64,000 nucleotides of DNA, from assembly GCA_001600555.1 (NCBI GenBank), contig BCKH01000005.1, forward strand, positions 1,426,001 through 1,490,000, written 5' to 3'. Position numbers and translations under genes: made by a program. Source of the stretch: Albophoma yamanashiensis. Its lineage: Eukaryota > Ascomycota > Sordariomycetes > Hypocreales > Ophiocordycipitaceae. The notes beneath the pieces were generated by a model, which did no database searches, was not told the DNA's origin, and saw nothing but the letters and a program-made list of their open reading frames with translations. Numbering within the stretch: the first letter of the stretch is position 1; the number at the start of each line of letters is the position of its first letter. Below, piece after piece: positions 44,951 through 55,397 of the stretch.

Positions 44951-45358
44951 TTAGCAGCTGCATCCGCAGGACTTGCAGTTGCCAATGCCACATGCCTGGC
45001 CGGTGTTGCATTGGTTGTCGTTGACACAGCCGATCCAGTCTCCGTAGCCATCGTTGAAAGCAGTCCAGCACCACTGGCCGCTTCCGGCACCACCACAACT
45101 CTTCCAGCAGTATCCCTTGGTGCAGCCAGAAGACTTGCCGTGCCAGCAGTCGCGCTTCGAGTTGGGGTTCGGGGACGCCGCCACCGGGTGCTCTGCGCAC
45201 TTGCGGATGGCGTGGGTATCAACACCAGCAGGAAGTGAGGACGTGTCGACTTCCATGACACCCAAGGCACCGCATTCTGCCGCCACGTTATCCGTGGGCG
45301 AAGAGATTGCAATGCCGCACTGGAGGGCAACAAAGAGGATGATGTTGACGACCTTCAT
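44951..45358 (-). CDS. Small secreted Cys-rich preproprotein (IDI-2-like)
   Basis: A 135-residue protein built as signal peptide (1-19), pro-region (about 20-69) and Cys-rich C-terminal domain (70-135). A Lys-Arg pair at 68-69 sits immediately before the Cys-rich part and matches a Kex2 processing site. The C-terminal 66 residues contain 12 cysteines and many Gly and Trp residues, and end in CKSCGCSC. The pro-region carries ECGALGVMEVD and a Cys near position 54. The layout and the pro-region resemble fungal IDI-2-type proteins, induced during cell incompatibility, and related secreted effectors or antimicrobial peptides. Function is not known; the protein is probably extracellular and disulphide-rich. 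A TATA element lies about 130 bases upstream. Confidence 0.85.
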   Translation of the reverse strand: MKVVNIILFVALQCGIAISSPTDNVAAECGALGVMEVDTSSLPAGVDTHAIRKCAEHPVAASPNPNSKRDCWHGKSSGCTKGYCWKSCGGAGSGQWCWTAFNDGYGDWIGCVNDNQCNTGQACGIGNCKSCGCSC

Positions 45359-46811
45359 GTTGCTTGTAGCTAAATTCTGAATGAAGGTGGTATGTTGATG
45401 ATCAATGAGCTCAAAGTATTTGGACTGAATCCGATTGTTCTTGATTGTTTAAAGTCCAAATTCTCCGCTCTTGAGCGAAGCAGTCGTCCTTTTTATAGTC
45501 GACCATTGGCCATTTGAGAGGTCTAATATTCTCAGCTGAGGATCACCTGCCCGTGTCTTCGATGGCCGCAAAGGACTGAAGCCGATGCAGTCATCCTTCT
45601 ACTGCATGCAACAACTGTCCTGCCCGAATATTCTTGGCCCTATCAAATCCAGGCGGATGTGTTGACATACAATATTGAGTTTAAAGGGGCAAGCACCGGT
45701 TCAAAGTGGGTCTCATCTCAAGCCGCATTTCCTTTCGCCCCGACGAACCGAGCAAGGTCGGATATTTAGGATGCCAAGAGCTGTGTGACCATAAGCATCC
45801 AACCTCTCCCACCTGCCAAGCACCGCTTGCAATTGTGCGAAGCCTCTTGCCGCAATTGTGGTGCTCGGAAATAGAAACCAGCGGTTGAGAATATACCTGC
45901 CCACTGATTCCTGTAGGAGAGTGCGCATGTTCCTCGCATTTTGTCAAATCGACTATAAAGAAGCGGCTTCTTCTTTCTGATCTCGATTGATATTGGGACA
46001 AGAGGCAGCTTTCAACTAAGGACACATCGTGCGATGAAGGCTGCTCAAACTATGTTTTCATTACGTGAGATTTACTTGCTCTCGTGCCGTGATAATTATA
46101 TACATATTGAGGCATTGTTGCAAAGACGGCTGACAACTCGGTAACTACTGATTTCGTCTTCCTCCGAGGCACGACTTCGACAAAAGTCACCTCCCCATGC
46201 GATTTCTTGTAGGTCATCTCGTGCATGGAAAGGATCTTCGGGTTGCATTGAGGTCCAGTTTGCCTCTCGCTCGCCCATTATGTGTGCAGTACGGAGTAAA
46301 TTGCTTGCGCATGAGTCGGCGTTGTCCCATTTAATCCTAGTTCCCCCGACGAACCGCTATTCTCCGCCGCGTATTTCTCGTAATACACTGCGCCTTGCAC
46401 CTCCAAACGTCCACCTCGGTCCAGGAAATCACGAGTTGTATGACGCGCACTTCTATATGAGGGACGTCCGCAGCAAAAGGTGACGCAAAAGGTTCCCTCT
46501 AGGTTCAGCCAGCATCATACATGTACTGACGGCTGACAGTCTTCAACAGGTTGCCCCATTATCACGTAATATACATTCCGCACCTGGTCACATCATTGAT
46601 CGAGGTAGGGTCGCGTAGAGTCTGTCCCGAATATCCATTTGTGGGGTCCTGCGGTGGTGGTCAAAAGTCCTATTGGGGAGATTGGTCTCCCTGCTTTAAG
46701 TACGCAAGCTTATTAGGACGTCCCCTTCCTAGTCTTTCACACTGAGACATCTCGTCCCCTCCCCCGCAGCCACCTTGGGTACAGGTTGCACCCTGAGACC
46801 TCATTGTCACC
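45359..46811. other. Intergenic region left of the EEP gene
   Basis: About 1.45 kb. The left part is the promoter of the Cys-rich gene (TATA and CCAAT elements on the minus strand). One GTACGGAGTA element is at 46289-46298. No further gene is seen. Confidence 0.5.
45488..45498 (-). promoter_or_regulatory. TATA box of the secreted Cys-rich gene
   Basis: On the minus strand this reads CTATAAAAAGG, a textbook TATA box, 130-140 bases before the start codon. A CCAAT pentamer on the same strand at 45505-45509 lies just upstream. Strong core elements suggest high, regulated expression. Confidence 0.55.
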
Positions 46812-48611
46812 ATGCGTTTCTCCACATTCGTCAAGGCGACGGTCTTGAGCCTTGTCTTTGATCTTGGGTCACTACCTCAATGTGCCAAAGCCGCCGCGTT
46901 GGGCGGCACCCTCACATACCGTTTGAACGGGCCACCCTCGACTCTTGACTACTATACTAATAGTGCGTCTTCTACGAATTGGATCGGCCTCTATCGAGCA
47001 TCCGGCGGCGGCCCCGATGATCAAAAGCACGTCGAAGATTCGTTGGCATGGGCATACGCTCCGAATCAACGGGGCTCCGTACGATTGTCTACCTTGGGCT
47101 TGCCGCCCGGGAAGTATAAGGCCTACTTCCTTGCAAACGATGGATACCAATGGCTTGTGAATCCAATCGAACTTGAGCTGTCTCATTCTCAAGGATCGAT
47201 GTCTCTGGTAAGCGACGATCCACCATTCGCCTTCAAGTACTCGACCGCATCGCCCAAGCCCAAAAATTGGATCGGAATTTACTACGCAAACGGAGGCGGA
47301 CCTGATAATCAGGAGCTTGTCAGTCCTTCTTTGTCATGGGGTTGGGCTCCAGAGGGAAAAGGAACGGTGAATCTTCCAGTGTCCAAGCTGCAGCCGGGCA
47401 GGTACAAAGCCTACTTTCTAGAAGACGATGGTTACAAATGGCTTGCAGATCCTGTTGAGATTGTCTTGCCAGGAACTGGTCCTCTAAACTTCATTGTGCC
47501 GAGTTTCAAGACAAAAAATGCGCGCCAGGGAACCCCTTTCGAGGCAAGCATCCGAGGCCTTCTGGCCAATCCAATTGGTGGCAACACCCAATTCAGCAAA
47601 ACAAGTGTCTCAGATGGTGCTGGCTGGGTTCAGATTTCTGCCTCCGGAACATTGTTCGGGACCCCACCCCCGTCTGCAGCCACGGCCAAGGTCACAATCG
47701 AAGCCGCTGGGCCGAACGGGTTCAAAGCTCAACTAGAAGTCATCATTCCCGTGCGCAGTTCTAGCTCGCCTTTGGTTGATGAGCTGAGTGTCATGTCTTT
47801 CAACTTATGGTTTGGAGGTACACAGGTCAACGACTACCACAACAAGCAAATCCGCTTCCTCAGCAGCAGCGATGCGGATATTGTCGGACTGCAAGAGAGC
47901 ACGGGCGATCATGCTATACGACTGGCACAAGCTCTGGGCTGGGACTACTGGCAGGGCGGCGATGTTGGTATCATATCCCGCTACCCCATTGTCGAGGTTT
48001 ATCCGGCGACGTCGAATGCAGGGGCTGTGAGGATTGCACTAGATGGGAGCAAGCAAGTTGTCGTCTGGAATGCTCACTTGGGCTACACACCATATGGCCC
48101 GTACGACTTCTGCTTCAGTCACATGGACAAGGACGTCGTAATAACCCGGGAGGCACAGTCCGGCCGTACTGGTCAGATGATCGAGATCATGAACCGTATG
48201 AAGGATGCGCTTGCACGATCAGAGGATACTCCTGTCATCCTTACAGGAGACTTCAACGCGCCGTCACACTTGGACTGGACCGATTCCGCGGAGCAGTTGC
48301 ACTGCGGGATAGGAAAGGTCCTTTGGCCGACATCGATGTACCCGATGATGGCAGGCTTAATTGATTCTTACAGAGCGATCCACCCAGATCCGGTAGCCCA
48401 GCCCGGAATCACATGGTCGCCAATATATCTCACCAACGACGGAAAACCCGAGCCTATGGACCGGATAGACTTCGTCTTCCATAAGGGCTTGCAGGTACTG
48501 AGGTCTGATACTATGATCGTCGGAAACCCAAAACCGGAGCCGAATCACCAGGACAACGAGTGGACATCAGACCACGCTGCTGTGAAGTCTGTCTTCAGGG
48601 TACCGGCATAG
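46812..48611 (+). CDS. Secreted endonuclease/exonuclease/phosphatase protein with duplicated N-terminal module
   Basis: A 599-residue single-exon protein. Residues 1-28 form a signal peptide. Two tandem modules (about 35-122 and 133-218) share NWIGLYRASGGGPDDQ / NWIGIYYANGGGPDNQ, then SLAWAYAP / SLSWGWAP, PGKYKAYFLANDGYQW / PGRYKAYFLEDDGYKW and NPIEL / DPVEI. A third, Ig-like segment (about 225-315) follows. The EEP domain starts near 323: SVMSFNLWFGG, Glu362 in LQES, His422 in WNAHL, Asp480 and Asn482 in TGDFNAP, Asp550 in MDRIDFVF and Asp587-His588 in TSDHAAV. All metal-binding and catalytic positions of the fold are present. It may act on extracellular nucleic acid or on phosphoesters; the sequence does not decide. 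Confidence 0.88.
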   Translation: MRFSTFVKATVLSLVFDLGSLPQCAKAAALGGTLTYRLNGPPSTLDYYTNSASSTNWIGLYRASGGGPDDQKHVEDSLAWAYAPNQRGSVRLSTLGLPPGKYKAYFLANDGYQWLVNPIELELSHSQGSMSLVSDDPPFAFKYSTASPKPKNWIGIYYANGGGPDNQELVSPSLSWGWAPEGKGTVNLPVSKLQPGRYKAYFLEDDGYKWLADPVEIVLPGTGPLNFIVPSFKTKNARQGTPFEASIRGLLANPIGGNTQFSKTSVSDGAGWVQISASGTLFGTPPPSAATAKVTIEAAGPNGFKAQLEVIIPVRSSSSPLVDELSVMSFNLWFGGTQVNDYHNKQIRFLSSSDADIVGLQESTGDHAIRLAQALGWDYWQGGDVGIISRYPIVEVYPATSNAGAVRIALDGSKQVVVWNAHLGYTPYGPYDFCFSHMDKDVVITREAQSGRTGQMIEIMNRMKDALARSEDTPVILTGDFNAPSHLDWTDSAEQLHCGIGKVLWPTSMYPMMAGLIDSYRAIHPDPVAQPGITWSPIYLTNDGKPEPMDRIDFVFHKGLQVLRSDTMIVGNPKPEPNHQDNEWTSDHAAVKSVFRVPA

Positions 48612-49540
48612 CGTTGACTGCGACGAAGTTCTGATGCCTGTTTTGGCAATGTGATTTTATCGCCAATAGATGGGGCTAGTGTCAGCCAAGGATATTAAGA
48701 TTCGAGTGTTAATATTAAGTTGTGTCGTTTTCACCGTCCACGTTACATGAGAGACATTTGACTGGCTCTTCCTCCTGGTCGATCCGAAGAACAAAGTGTA
48801 TTTACATCAGTTCAAACACCTCCGTGAATGCTAGTGCGCACCAGTTTACACCCAAACACTGCTATATGCCACCAACATAGCGAAATTACCCTCTCCATCC
48901 TTACTCTTTACACTGTACAGTTCCCTACCCCATCTCCCGTGCGCAATCAAGCCGTGATGGCGTTGCAGAAGTCGCATATATGGAGGCAGCAATTACTTTG
49001 GATACAAAATGTCCCCACCATATACATGTAAGGGCTTCACCAGTAGGTTCTGCCGTGACTTCTCCCTGGACAATGGCTCCATGTGCTCTTCCCACTTCAT
49101 GGGGCTTCATTTTTTAAATTCGGCTTTAATTTGTGGAACCAAGCCTGACCGCGGCAAGATTCAATGTTGGTACATGTACTCCGTACTATGTACGTAGTAT
49201 ACACCCTCCGTACCAGCTCGCCAGAATTAGCATAATCGTACTACCCCAGCCTGCTTCATCGGCGTGAGATTCAGTAGACACGGTGTCTCAAGGGGGTCTC
49301 CTGGGGTGCAGCTGTTGAAGACTGGCTCAACCCCTCATTAACGGAGCACATGTGCAGTTGGTAGCGCTGACGAGTGCCGATCAACCAGGATGCAGCGCGT
49401 CGTACGCGAGCGTGCGCGCACTGAGAACGCCACAAGGCACGATACGAGCACCCATGACGCTGCCAGCATCCTGGATCCTCCGCTGTACAGTATACTCAAT
49501 GAGGTGTGGCGCGCTGGGCTGCATGGGAACGGTTCAACAT

Positions 49541-49573
49541 GACATGTACGTACATGTAGTACATACATGTACG
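49541..49573. repeat. ACATGTACGTACATGTA palindrome with flanking repeat
   Basis: ACATGTACGTACATGT is self-complementary and is followed by AGTACATACATGTAC. The segment could form a stem. It lies in non-coding DNA between the EEP and sulfatase-fold genes. Confidence 0.5.
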
Positions 49574-50449
49574 CACGAAGGACCTGCCCTGTTGTGCACG
49601 GAATAAAGAGAAGGGGGAAAAAAAAGCTCATGTCTTCTGCAAATGGCAATACTACGTAGTGCGTACTCCGTACATACACGGTCATTCGACTCTTCATTTG
49701 TTCTTTCGTATTTTCATCCATTACGTAGTACTCGTAGTTGAATGGAGAGCTCTGCAAACAAGGAGTGAACCGTCCCCGTCCTGCCGCTGCCAAAAAAGGC
49801 GTGTTGCCTGGGGGCTAAAAGTGTGGTACCCAATCAGGCCCAACAGACGTGCCGCGGTCGTGGGATGACGAGGGCCAAGGGTCTTGGCCGGGTGAAGGCG
49901 ACATGGCCAATTAGATTCGCCCCGAGCCGTCCGTCTGAAATTGAGAAGCGCCCCTTTGTCTTCATGTACATAATTAGGGACGTCGCCCCGGCTTACCGAC
50001 ATGCACTCGCACAGCGTGCAGTACGACGTACTATTACACACCATGGCGCGCTAGTTTCAGTACTCACTTTTTTGGGGGGGGATTGCCATCACCGAGCGAG
50101 GTGAGGAGGATGGTGAAAATTGAGCCAATTGAACCCGACACAATGGTAACCGCGCTTGTTACTGTACGGGTACGCGTACTCGTACGAGCACGTACGAGCA
50201 GGACGTGCTCTAGGTAGTAGTAGCAGAAGGCAAAAGTGGGTTGGGGGGCGGGTTCATGACGGGTCGTCGCGGCCGCGGCGGGCCCGCGAGCAGCAAAGTG
50301 AGGCTCCGTACGGCATGCCCAGGTTTGTTACTCGTACGAGTACGTACATCGTAGCACCTGCTCGTGCATGACGCTGCCAATTCTGGGAATGCCCGAGCCG
50401 CGCTTGCAGGGCTGCAACGGCGCAGCAGGGCCGCGGCTGGCGGAGCAGG

Positions 50450-50477
50450 CCCCCCAATCCCCCCAATCCCCCCCAAT
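50450..50477. repeat. CCCCCCAAT tandem repeat
   Basis: Three near-perfect copies of CCCCCCAAT (the last with one more C) followed by degenerate units. Strand asymmetry is strong (C-rich). No function is suggested. Confidence 0.6.
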
Positions 50478-51285
50478 TCCCCCTCAATACGAGCGCAACC
50501 AACCGAGGCTTCGATGGCTGCCATTGGCGCCGGCCCATTTCCGGGCCCACCGCACGCGCAGTCAGCTGGATGGCTGGCTCCGCCCCAGCCGCAAAGCTTG
50601 AAGGGCCTTCCCTGCCCGCGGGTGCCTCGTATTACTACGTACAAGTATTATTATGGCGTTGGCTGGCTCGCCTGTTGGAGCACTCGCCCTCGCACCAGCG
50701 TCGCGCAAACGGCCCGCGGCCGCACTGCCTAATGTAGCACAACCAAGTCTTACTGTGGGCCCGGGGACTCAGAGGACGCCGGCTCGCCGCCCCTGACTCC
50801 TGACCAGTGCCTCGTCATTTCCACGAGCCCTGGAGAGAGCGCGCGCACACAATGGATGCGTGGGTGCGTGGGTGCGCGAGGGCAGGAGCCTCTGTCGAGC
50901 TCGTTCAAGTTGGATGCAGTCGAGCGAGCATGGCTTGCGCTATGTTAGTATAAAAAAAAAACAAGAGAGAATGCCAACGCGCTTGGATGGGGGACGTGTA
51001 GTCACTCGTATCCGACAATAGTGTGCCGTGGCTCCCGACCGAGGCGTTGTGCTGGGCGTTAGCAAGATTAGCGGCGCCGGCTAGTCGCTTGTCCTCGTGT
51101 CCTGCTACTGGATCGGGGCTAGTTCAAGGCACATCTCATTCTAGAACCCTTGTGCCGTGTGAATCGTCGAGGGCCGATATTCTGAAAAGACCTGTGCTTT
51201 CTGTCGGTGTCCGCGACTCGACCAACACCAGCCCGAACAAACCTCTCGCGGATGCTCACGACGCCGCGGCGGCGCACGAATCGAT

Positions 51286-53898
51286 ATGGCTAACGATCCA
51301 GGTCGCCGGTACGGCGGGACTCGCTCCTTGCTCTCTACTTGCCAAGGGCTCTTCCTCGTCGTCGCCTCCCGGCTTGGCAACCGGCGGCTTCTCTACAGCA
51401 TCGCCTCCCGCTTCGCCAGCCGTCGATTCGTCTTCGCCGTCGCCGCCCTCTGCACCCTCGCCGCCAAAGCCGTCCACATCTTCGCCCACCTGAGCGCCCT
51501 GGGCACCGCCGACGTTCTTCTCTGGGGGTTGTCCTTCTTCGCCCAGGACACGGCGCTTCTCCTGCTGCTGCGCGTCTTGCTGGACGAGCAGCTCCTGTCG
51601 ACGAGGCGATGGCTCCAGCTCGCTGCGACGACGGTCGCTACCGTGACGACGGCTGTCATCTACATCCTCGCCACGGCCAACATTTCCTTCTTCGCCGTCG
51701 CCGGCTCCGAGGTCCACTGGCGCAACATCGGCTTCGTCAGCGACAAGTCTTCGCGCAAGGTGCTGCTCTCGGGGCTCGCCTCGTGCATCCTCGTCGGAGT
51801 CGTCCTCATCGCTGTTAGCTGGGCCGCCCAGGGCATCTGCTATGCCTTGGCCGGCATTCCCAAGGACATTGTCATGTGGCCCTTTGCTCGCATGGCCTCG
51901 CGAATGCGCCACCGCCTGCCGCAAAATGCCGACTATTCCCACGTTCAGCAACACGACGACGACGGTCTGATACATCACGAATCCAAGGACGAATTCGACT
52001 CGGACGACGAAGACCGCCTGCCGCTGGCTTCGAAATGGACAAAGATGTTGTATGTGCTCTTCGGCATTATCCTGCTCTTCCAGATACTCTTGTCTTTTGC
52101 CCGGCCTGCAGAGAGCTCCCTGACTTTCATGTCCTGGACCTTGCTGCTGCTTCCTTGGGTCGACTTCGCGCACTCGTCGCCGAGTCTTGCTAGCTTGCTC
52201 CCCTTCTACGGTACTGGTATGACCTTTCAGTGGGACGCCCGCACCGCCTTGGCGAAGCCCATACACTTTGATTGGCTTCCCAAGGGCACTCCGCTTTCAG
52301 GCTTTGAGGATTGGTATGAGTCGGGGAAGGACCACTACAGCGCTGCCGAGGATCCTCTGAAAATCTCTAACATAGACGACGGCCTCCTCCCGGGACTTCG
52401 CGAAAAGCTCGCCGACATCAAGATTCGACACGTGGTTCTCCTCAAGCTCGAAAGCACCAGGAAGGACGTCTTTCCCATCAAGAAGAACGGCTTTATTTGG
52501 AATCGGTTGGCCGGGACCTTTGACGATAAGACTTTGCCGACAGAGGCGCAGGAGAGATTCTCCACGCTCACGCCCAATGCTAATTTCCTCACTGGCGACT
52601 ATGACGATGGCTTCAAGCATGGCGAGAAACGGCAGCGCGGGGGCATCAACTTCAACAACGCATACACAACCGCAACCTACACGCTGAAGAGCATGACCGG
52701 TACACTGTGTGGAATCACGCCTCTCGTGGCAGATTTCAACGTCGAATGGCAGAATCACATATATCAGCCGTGTTTGCCTCATATATTCGAGGCCTTCAAT
52801 GAGCTGGAGCGCAGCAACGACAACTCCACTCATGACTTCACCTCGTTCAAGTGGCGATCGAGCTTGATCCAGTCCATCACCGACACCTTCGACAAGCAGG
52901 ATCTGCAGATGCCTTTCTTGGGCTACAAGTCAGAAAACTTCGTCTACAAGGAGTACCTGAAGGACGAGTCTGCGAAGTTCGGCGTCGTTGATCTGCCGGA
53001 TATCAACTACTATGGCATGGCCGAGGTTGCTGTCGAGGACTATATCCGAGACGCTTTTGTGGAAGCCGAGAAGAATGATGAAAGGGTGTTTCTCACACAT
53101 TTCACCAGCACGACCCACCATCCATTCGCAATTCCAGAGGAAGACCCCTACGTACCCTTGTCCAACGACGCTCTGGGCGACTTGTCTCACTACGTGAATT
53201 CTGTTGGCTACGTCGACCGATGGCTGGGACGAATTCTTGGCATTCTGGACGAACAAAAAGTTGCCAATGAGACCCTACTCATCATGGTTGGTGATCACGG
53301 TATATCTGTGGCGGAAAACGACGGCGTTACGCCCTACTACAACCCGAACATCGGCAACTTCCACGTTCCACTCGTCGTTTCGCACCCTCAACTGCCGAAA
53401 ATTGACGTGAACGACGCGGTGGAATCGTTGCAGATTCTCCCGAGCATCTTGGATTTCCTTTTGGAAACGGGCTCGTTGTCGGAGCCTCAAAGCCACGCTG
53501 CGCATGATTTGGTCCGGAATTATGAAGGCCAGTCTCTCATCCGACCGCTGCGCAAGGTCTCTCACAAGAATGAAGAGGGACACCCGTACTGGCAGTTTAC
53601 GGTTATGAACCCCGGTCGCGCCATGCTCGCTGTTCGCGACGCCCGGCAGCCAAACTGGCGGCTGATTGTGCCCGCCGTCGAGAACGTCGAGTGGCGCTTC
53701 ACGGACCTCGGTTCGGATCCACACGAGGACCAGCCAATCCTCGCATTTGGATTCCTCGCCTGTCTGCTAAAGGTTGAGGCCAAGCACAGCATAGAAGCCG
53801 CGAAATGGGCAGAAGAGGCTGCTTTCATGGCGCGCTGGTGGGTGGAAGAGAATCGGAAGCGATACCGCTATGAGCCGGATGTGGCTCAAAGCAAATAA
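51286..53898 (+). CDS. Membrane protein with sulfatase/phosphoglycerol-transferase-like domain
   Basis: An 870-residue single-exon protein. The N-terminal part has about five membrane segments (for example FAVAALCTLAAKAVHIF, VLLWGLSFFAQDTALLLLL, ATTVATVTTAVIYILATA, LSGLASCILVGVVLIAV and YVLFGIILLFQILLSF near 255-275). A hydrophilic acidic insert (HDDDGLIHHESKDEFDSDDE) lies between the last two. From about residue 370 it has an alkaline-phosphatase-superfamily domain: HVVLLKLESTRKDVF, then TYTLKSMTGTLCGITPL, with Thr or Ser as possible nucleophile, FLTHFTSTTHHPF and the metal-binding LLIMVGDHGIS. This arrangement resembles LTA-synthase or phosphoglycerol-transferase-like proteins and is common in filamentous fungi. 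The physiological substrate is unknown; a role in modifying glycolipid or cell-surface polymers would fit. Confidence 0.85.
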   Translation: MANDPGRRYGGTRSLLSTCQGLFLVVASRLGNRRLLYSIASRFASRRFVFAVAALCTLAAKAVHIFAHLSALGTADVLLWGLSFFAQDTALLLLLRVLLDEQLLSTRRWLQLAATTVATVTTAVIYILATANISFFAVAGSEVHWRNIGFVSDKSSRKVLLSGLASCILVGVVLIAVSWAAQGICYALAGIPKDIVMWPFARMASRMRHRLPQNADYSHVQQHDDDGLIHHESKDEFDSDDEDRLPLASKWTKMLYVLFGIILLFQILLSFARPAESSLTFMSWTLLLLPWVDFAHSSPSLASLLPFYGTGMTFQWDARTALAKPIHFDWLPKGTPLSGFEDWYESGKDHYSAAEDPLKISNIDDGLLPGLREKLADIKIRHVVLLKLESTRKDVFPIKKNGFIWNRLAGTFDDKTLPTEAQERFSTLTPNANFLTGDYDDGFKHGEKRQRGGINFNNAYTTATYTLKSMTGTLCGITPLVADFNVEWQNHIYQPCLPHIFEAFNELERSNDNSTHDFTSFKWRSSLIQSITDTFDKQDLQMPFLGYKSENFVYKEYLKDESAKFGVVDLPDINYYGMAEVAVEDYIRDAFVEAEKNDERVFLTHFTSTTHHPFAIPEEDPYVPLSNDALGDLSHYVNSVGYVDRWLGRILGILDEQKVANETLLIMVGDHGISVAENDGVTPYYNPNIGNFHVPLVVSHPQLPKIDVNDAVESLQILPSILDFLLETGSLSEPQSHAAHDLVRNYEGQSLIRPLRKVSHKNEEGHPYWQFTVMNPGRAMLAVRDARQPNWRLIVPAVENVEWRFTDLGSDPHEDQPILAFGFLACLLKVEAKHSIEAAKWAEEAAFMARWWVEENRKRYRYEPDVAQSK

Positions 53899-55397
53899 GC
53901 GAGGAAGTCATTCCAAGTTCCTGTCGACCTGATCATCTACAACATTTTCTTACGCATCATGGACAAAACCTAAGCGAGCACAGTCGCCAGAGTTGGATTT
54001 GCTGCCGTTTGTCATCATCATCTGCCGTTGGTCTATTCCACCCCCTGTTACATGTAATTTAGCGATGTAATTTTTCGGCACCTCTGCAGCATAACACGAT
54101 AGATCCCACGGCCTGGTGTTTTTTATGTACAATTCAAGAAGTTTACCTGTACTCGTAATCTACTTCGTAGATGTAAAGGAAATGACATGGCAAATCATAC
54201 TTACGAAGCACCAAGAAAATACATGTACTGACGTGGCAATCTAACTTCAATGACTACAAAAGCTGCGTCGCAGCGTCCCAGGCGTGAATAGTTGCGACGA
54301 GATAAATGCCGATTCTGGGGGTAAATGAAAATCTGAGCCCACGCATGGCCGCCTTTCGGACGCACCCAGCAACCTGCCGTGAACTCATGCTGTTATTATG
54401 GCGCGCTATTCGGTTGATGCTTTGTTCCCGTCTAATAGCCGTAGTCCAGAGCGAGCGTTTCTCGTTCGTCAGACATATGAGTGCCGAAATGAGCAACCGG
54501 CTCTTCCGCTTCCTTTGGGATTATTTTTGCCATGGCTCAAGTTTACACCTGTGGATTTGGGCGTCTCCAACTTGAAGCCTCGAACTTTACAAATGGGGAG
54601 TTCGGTGGCTATTTACGACGCTTTGTTTGTGGCAAGGCAGCTCTTGATTTTAACAATGCTGACGTCTTTTCGAAATCTCATATGCTCTCTCTTCAGCACC
54701 ATTGAGATAATTTACTTTTTCATCAAGACAGTTGTTTGTGTGTCTGGAATTGTTCCGGTGCCGTCCTAGTCATCAAATTATACGTACATCACTCAGCGTT
54801 TCAGTAATTGGTACTAGCTAGCAAAGTCAGGCTCAGGGATGCGGGATCAAACTGAGGCAAGATGGTTGCTCATTCACACGTCCTTCGCTGAGCCTCCTCT
54901 GACAGTGAAATGAGCACGGCTAAGTCCAAGCTGAATGTCAGCATCTCGCGCGTCGGCCGAAAGGGACCAGTCAAAATGTTCGTAGCCGCAGAAGTGGCAA
55001 ACAGAAGATATTCTGTCAGCAAGGCCCTGAAAGTAGTCCGGCAGGAACCTCCTTTTGCTTCGCGTGCTTCAGAGACTTCGTTCTTGAAAGGTGGAGAAGA
55101 CCAGCTAACTCCGAATGAACATTCAGGGATTTATTAAATTGCCGACACTCCCCTGACATATTTCGGGTGCTGTCTAAGTCCCAAGAGATGTTAGTCCGGC
55201 GTTAAGCAGCCTGTAATGCCCCGGATGTGGAGATGTCGGCATATCGCCCAATATGCCGAGGAGGCTAACGACTCGACCCTAGACAACGAAGCATAAAAGC
55301 CATCAGCAGCCATAAGTGAGACTCTACTTTGCAATAAGTGCCAATAAGCAACCTTTCAAATTCTCTGTTCCCAAATCGATAGCACTTGTACTTCCAA
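53899..55397. other. Intergenic region between sulfatase-fold and MFS genes
   Basis: 1.5 kb. A 123-aa frame at 54398-54769 and a 75-aa frame at 54910-55137 have ATG starts but no recognisable content; I do not call them. The last 250 bases hold the promoter of the MFS gene. Confidence 0.45.

Larger units (their letters stand above)
48612..51285. other. Long intergenic region rich in GTAC palindromes and simple repeats
   Basis: 2.7 kb without a convincing gene. It contains two TACTCCGTAC elements (49177, 49664), several longer GTAC palindromes (around 49541-49573, 50163-50205 and 50329-50350), and a C6AAT tandem repeat (50450-50477). The right half is GC-rich and probably includes the promoter and leader of the sulfatase-fold gene. 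Open frames of 120-150 codons on both strands around 50.2-50.7 kb are compositional. Confidence 0.5.

Noticed and set aside
51256..52266. 336-aa minus-strand frame over the sulfatase-fold gene
   Set aside because: Asp/Glu/Gly-rich low-complexity translation opposite membrane segments; it is a shadow.
54398..54769. 123-aa frame with hydrophobic C-terminus
   Set aside because: ATG start, but no homology I recognise, no splice or promoter support and biased by AT-rich flanks.
54910..55137. 75-aa frame starting MSTAKSKLNVS
   Set aside because: It begins with an ATG and looks protein-like at first, but has no family features and no supporting context.
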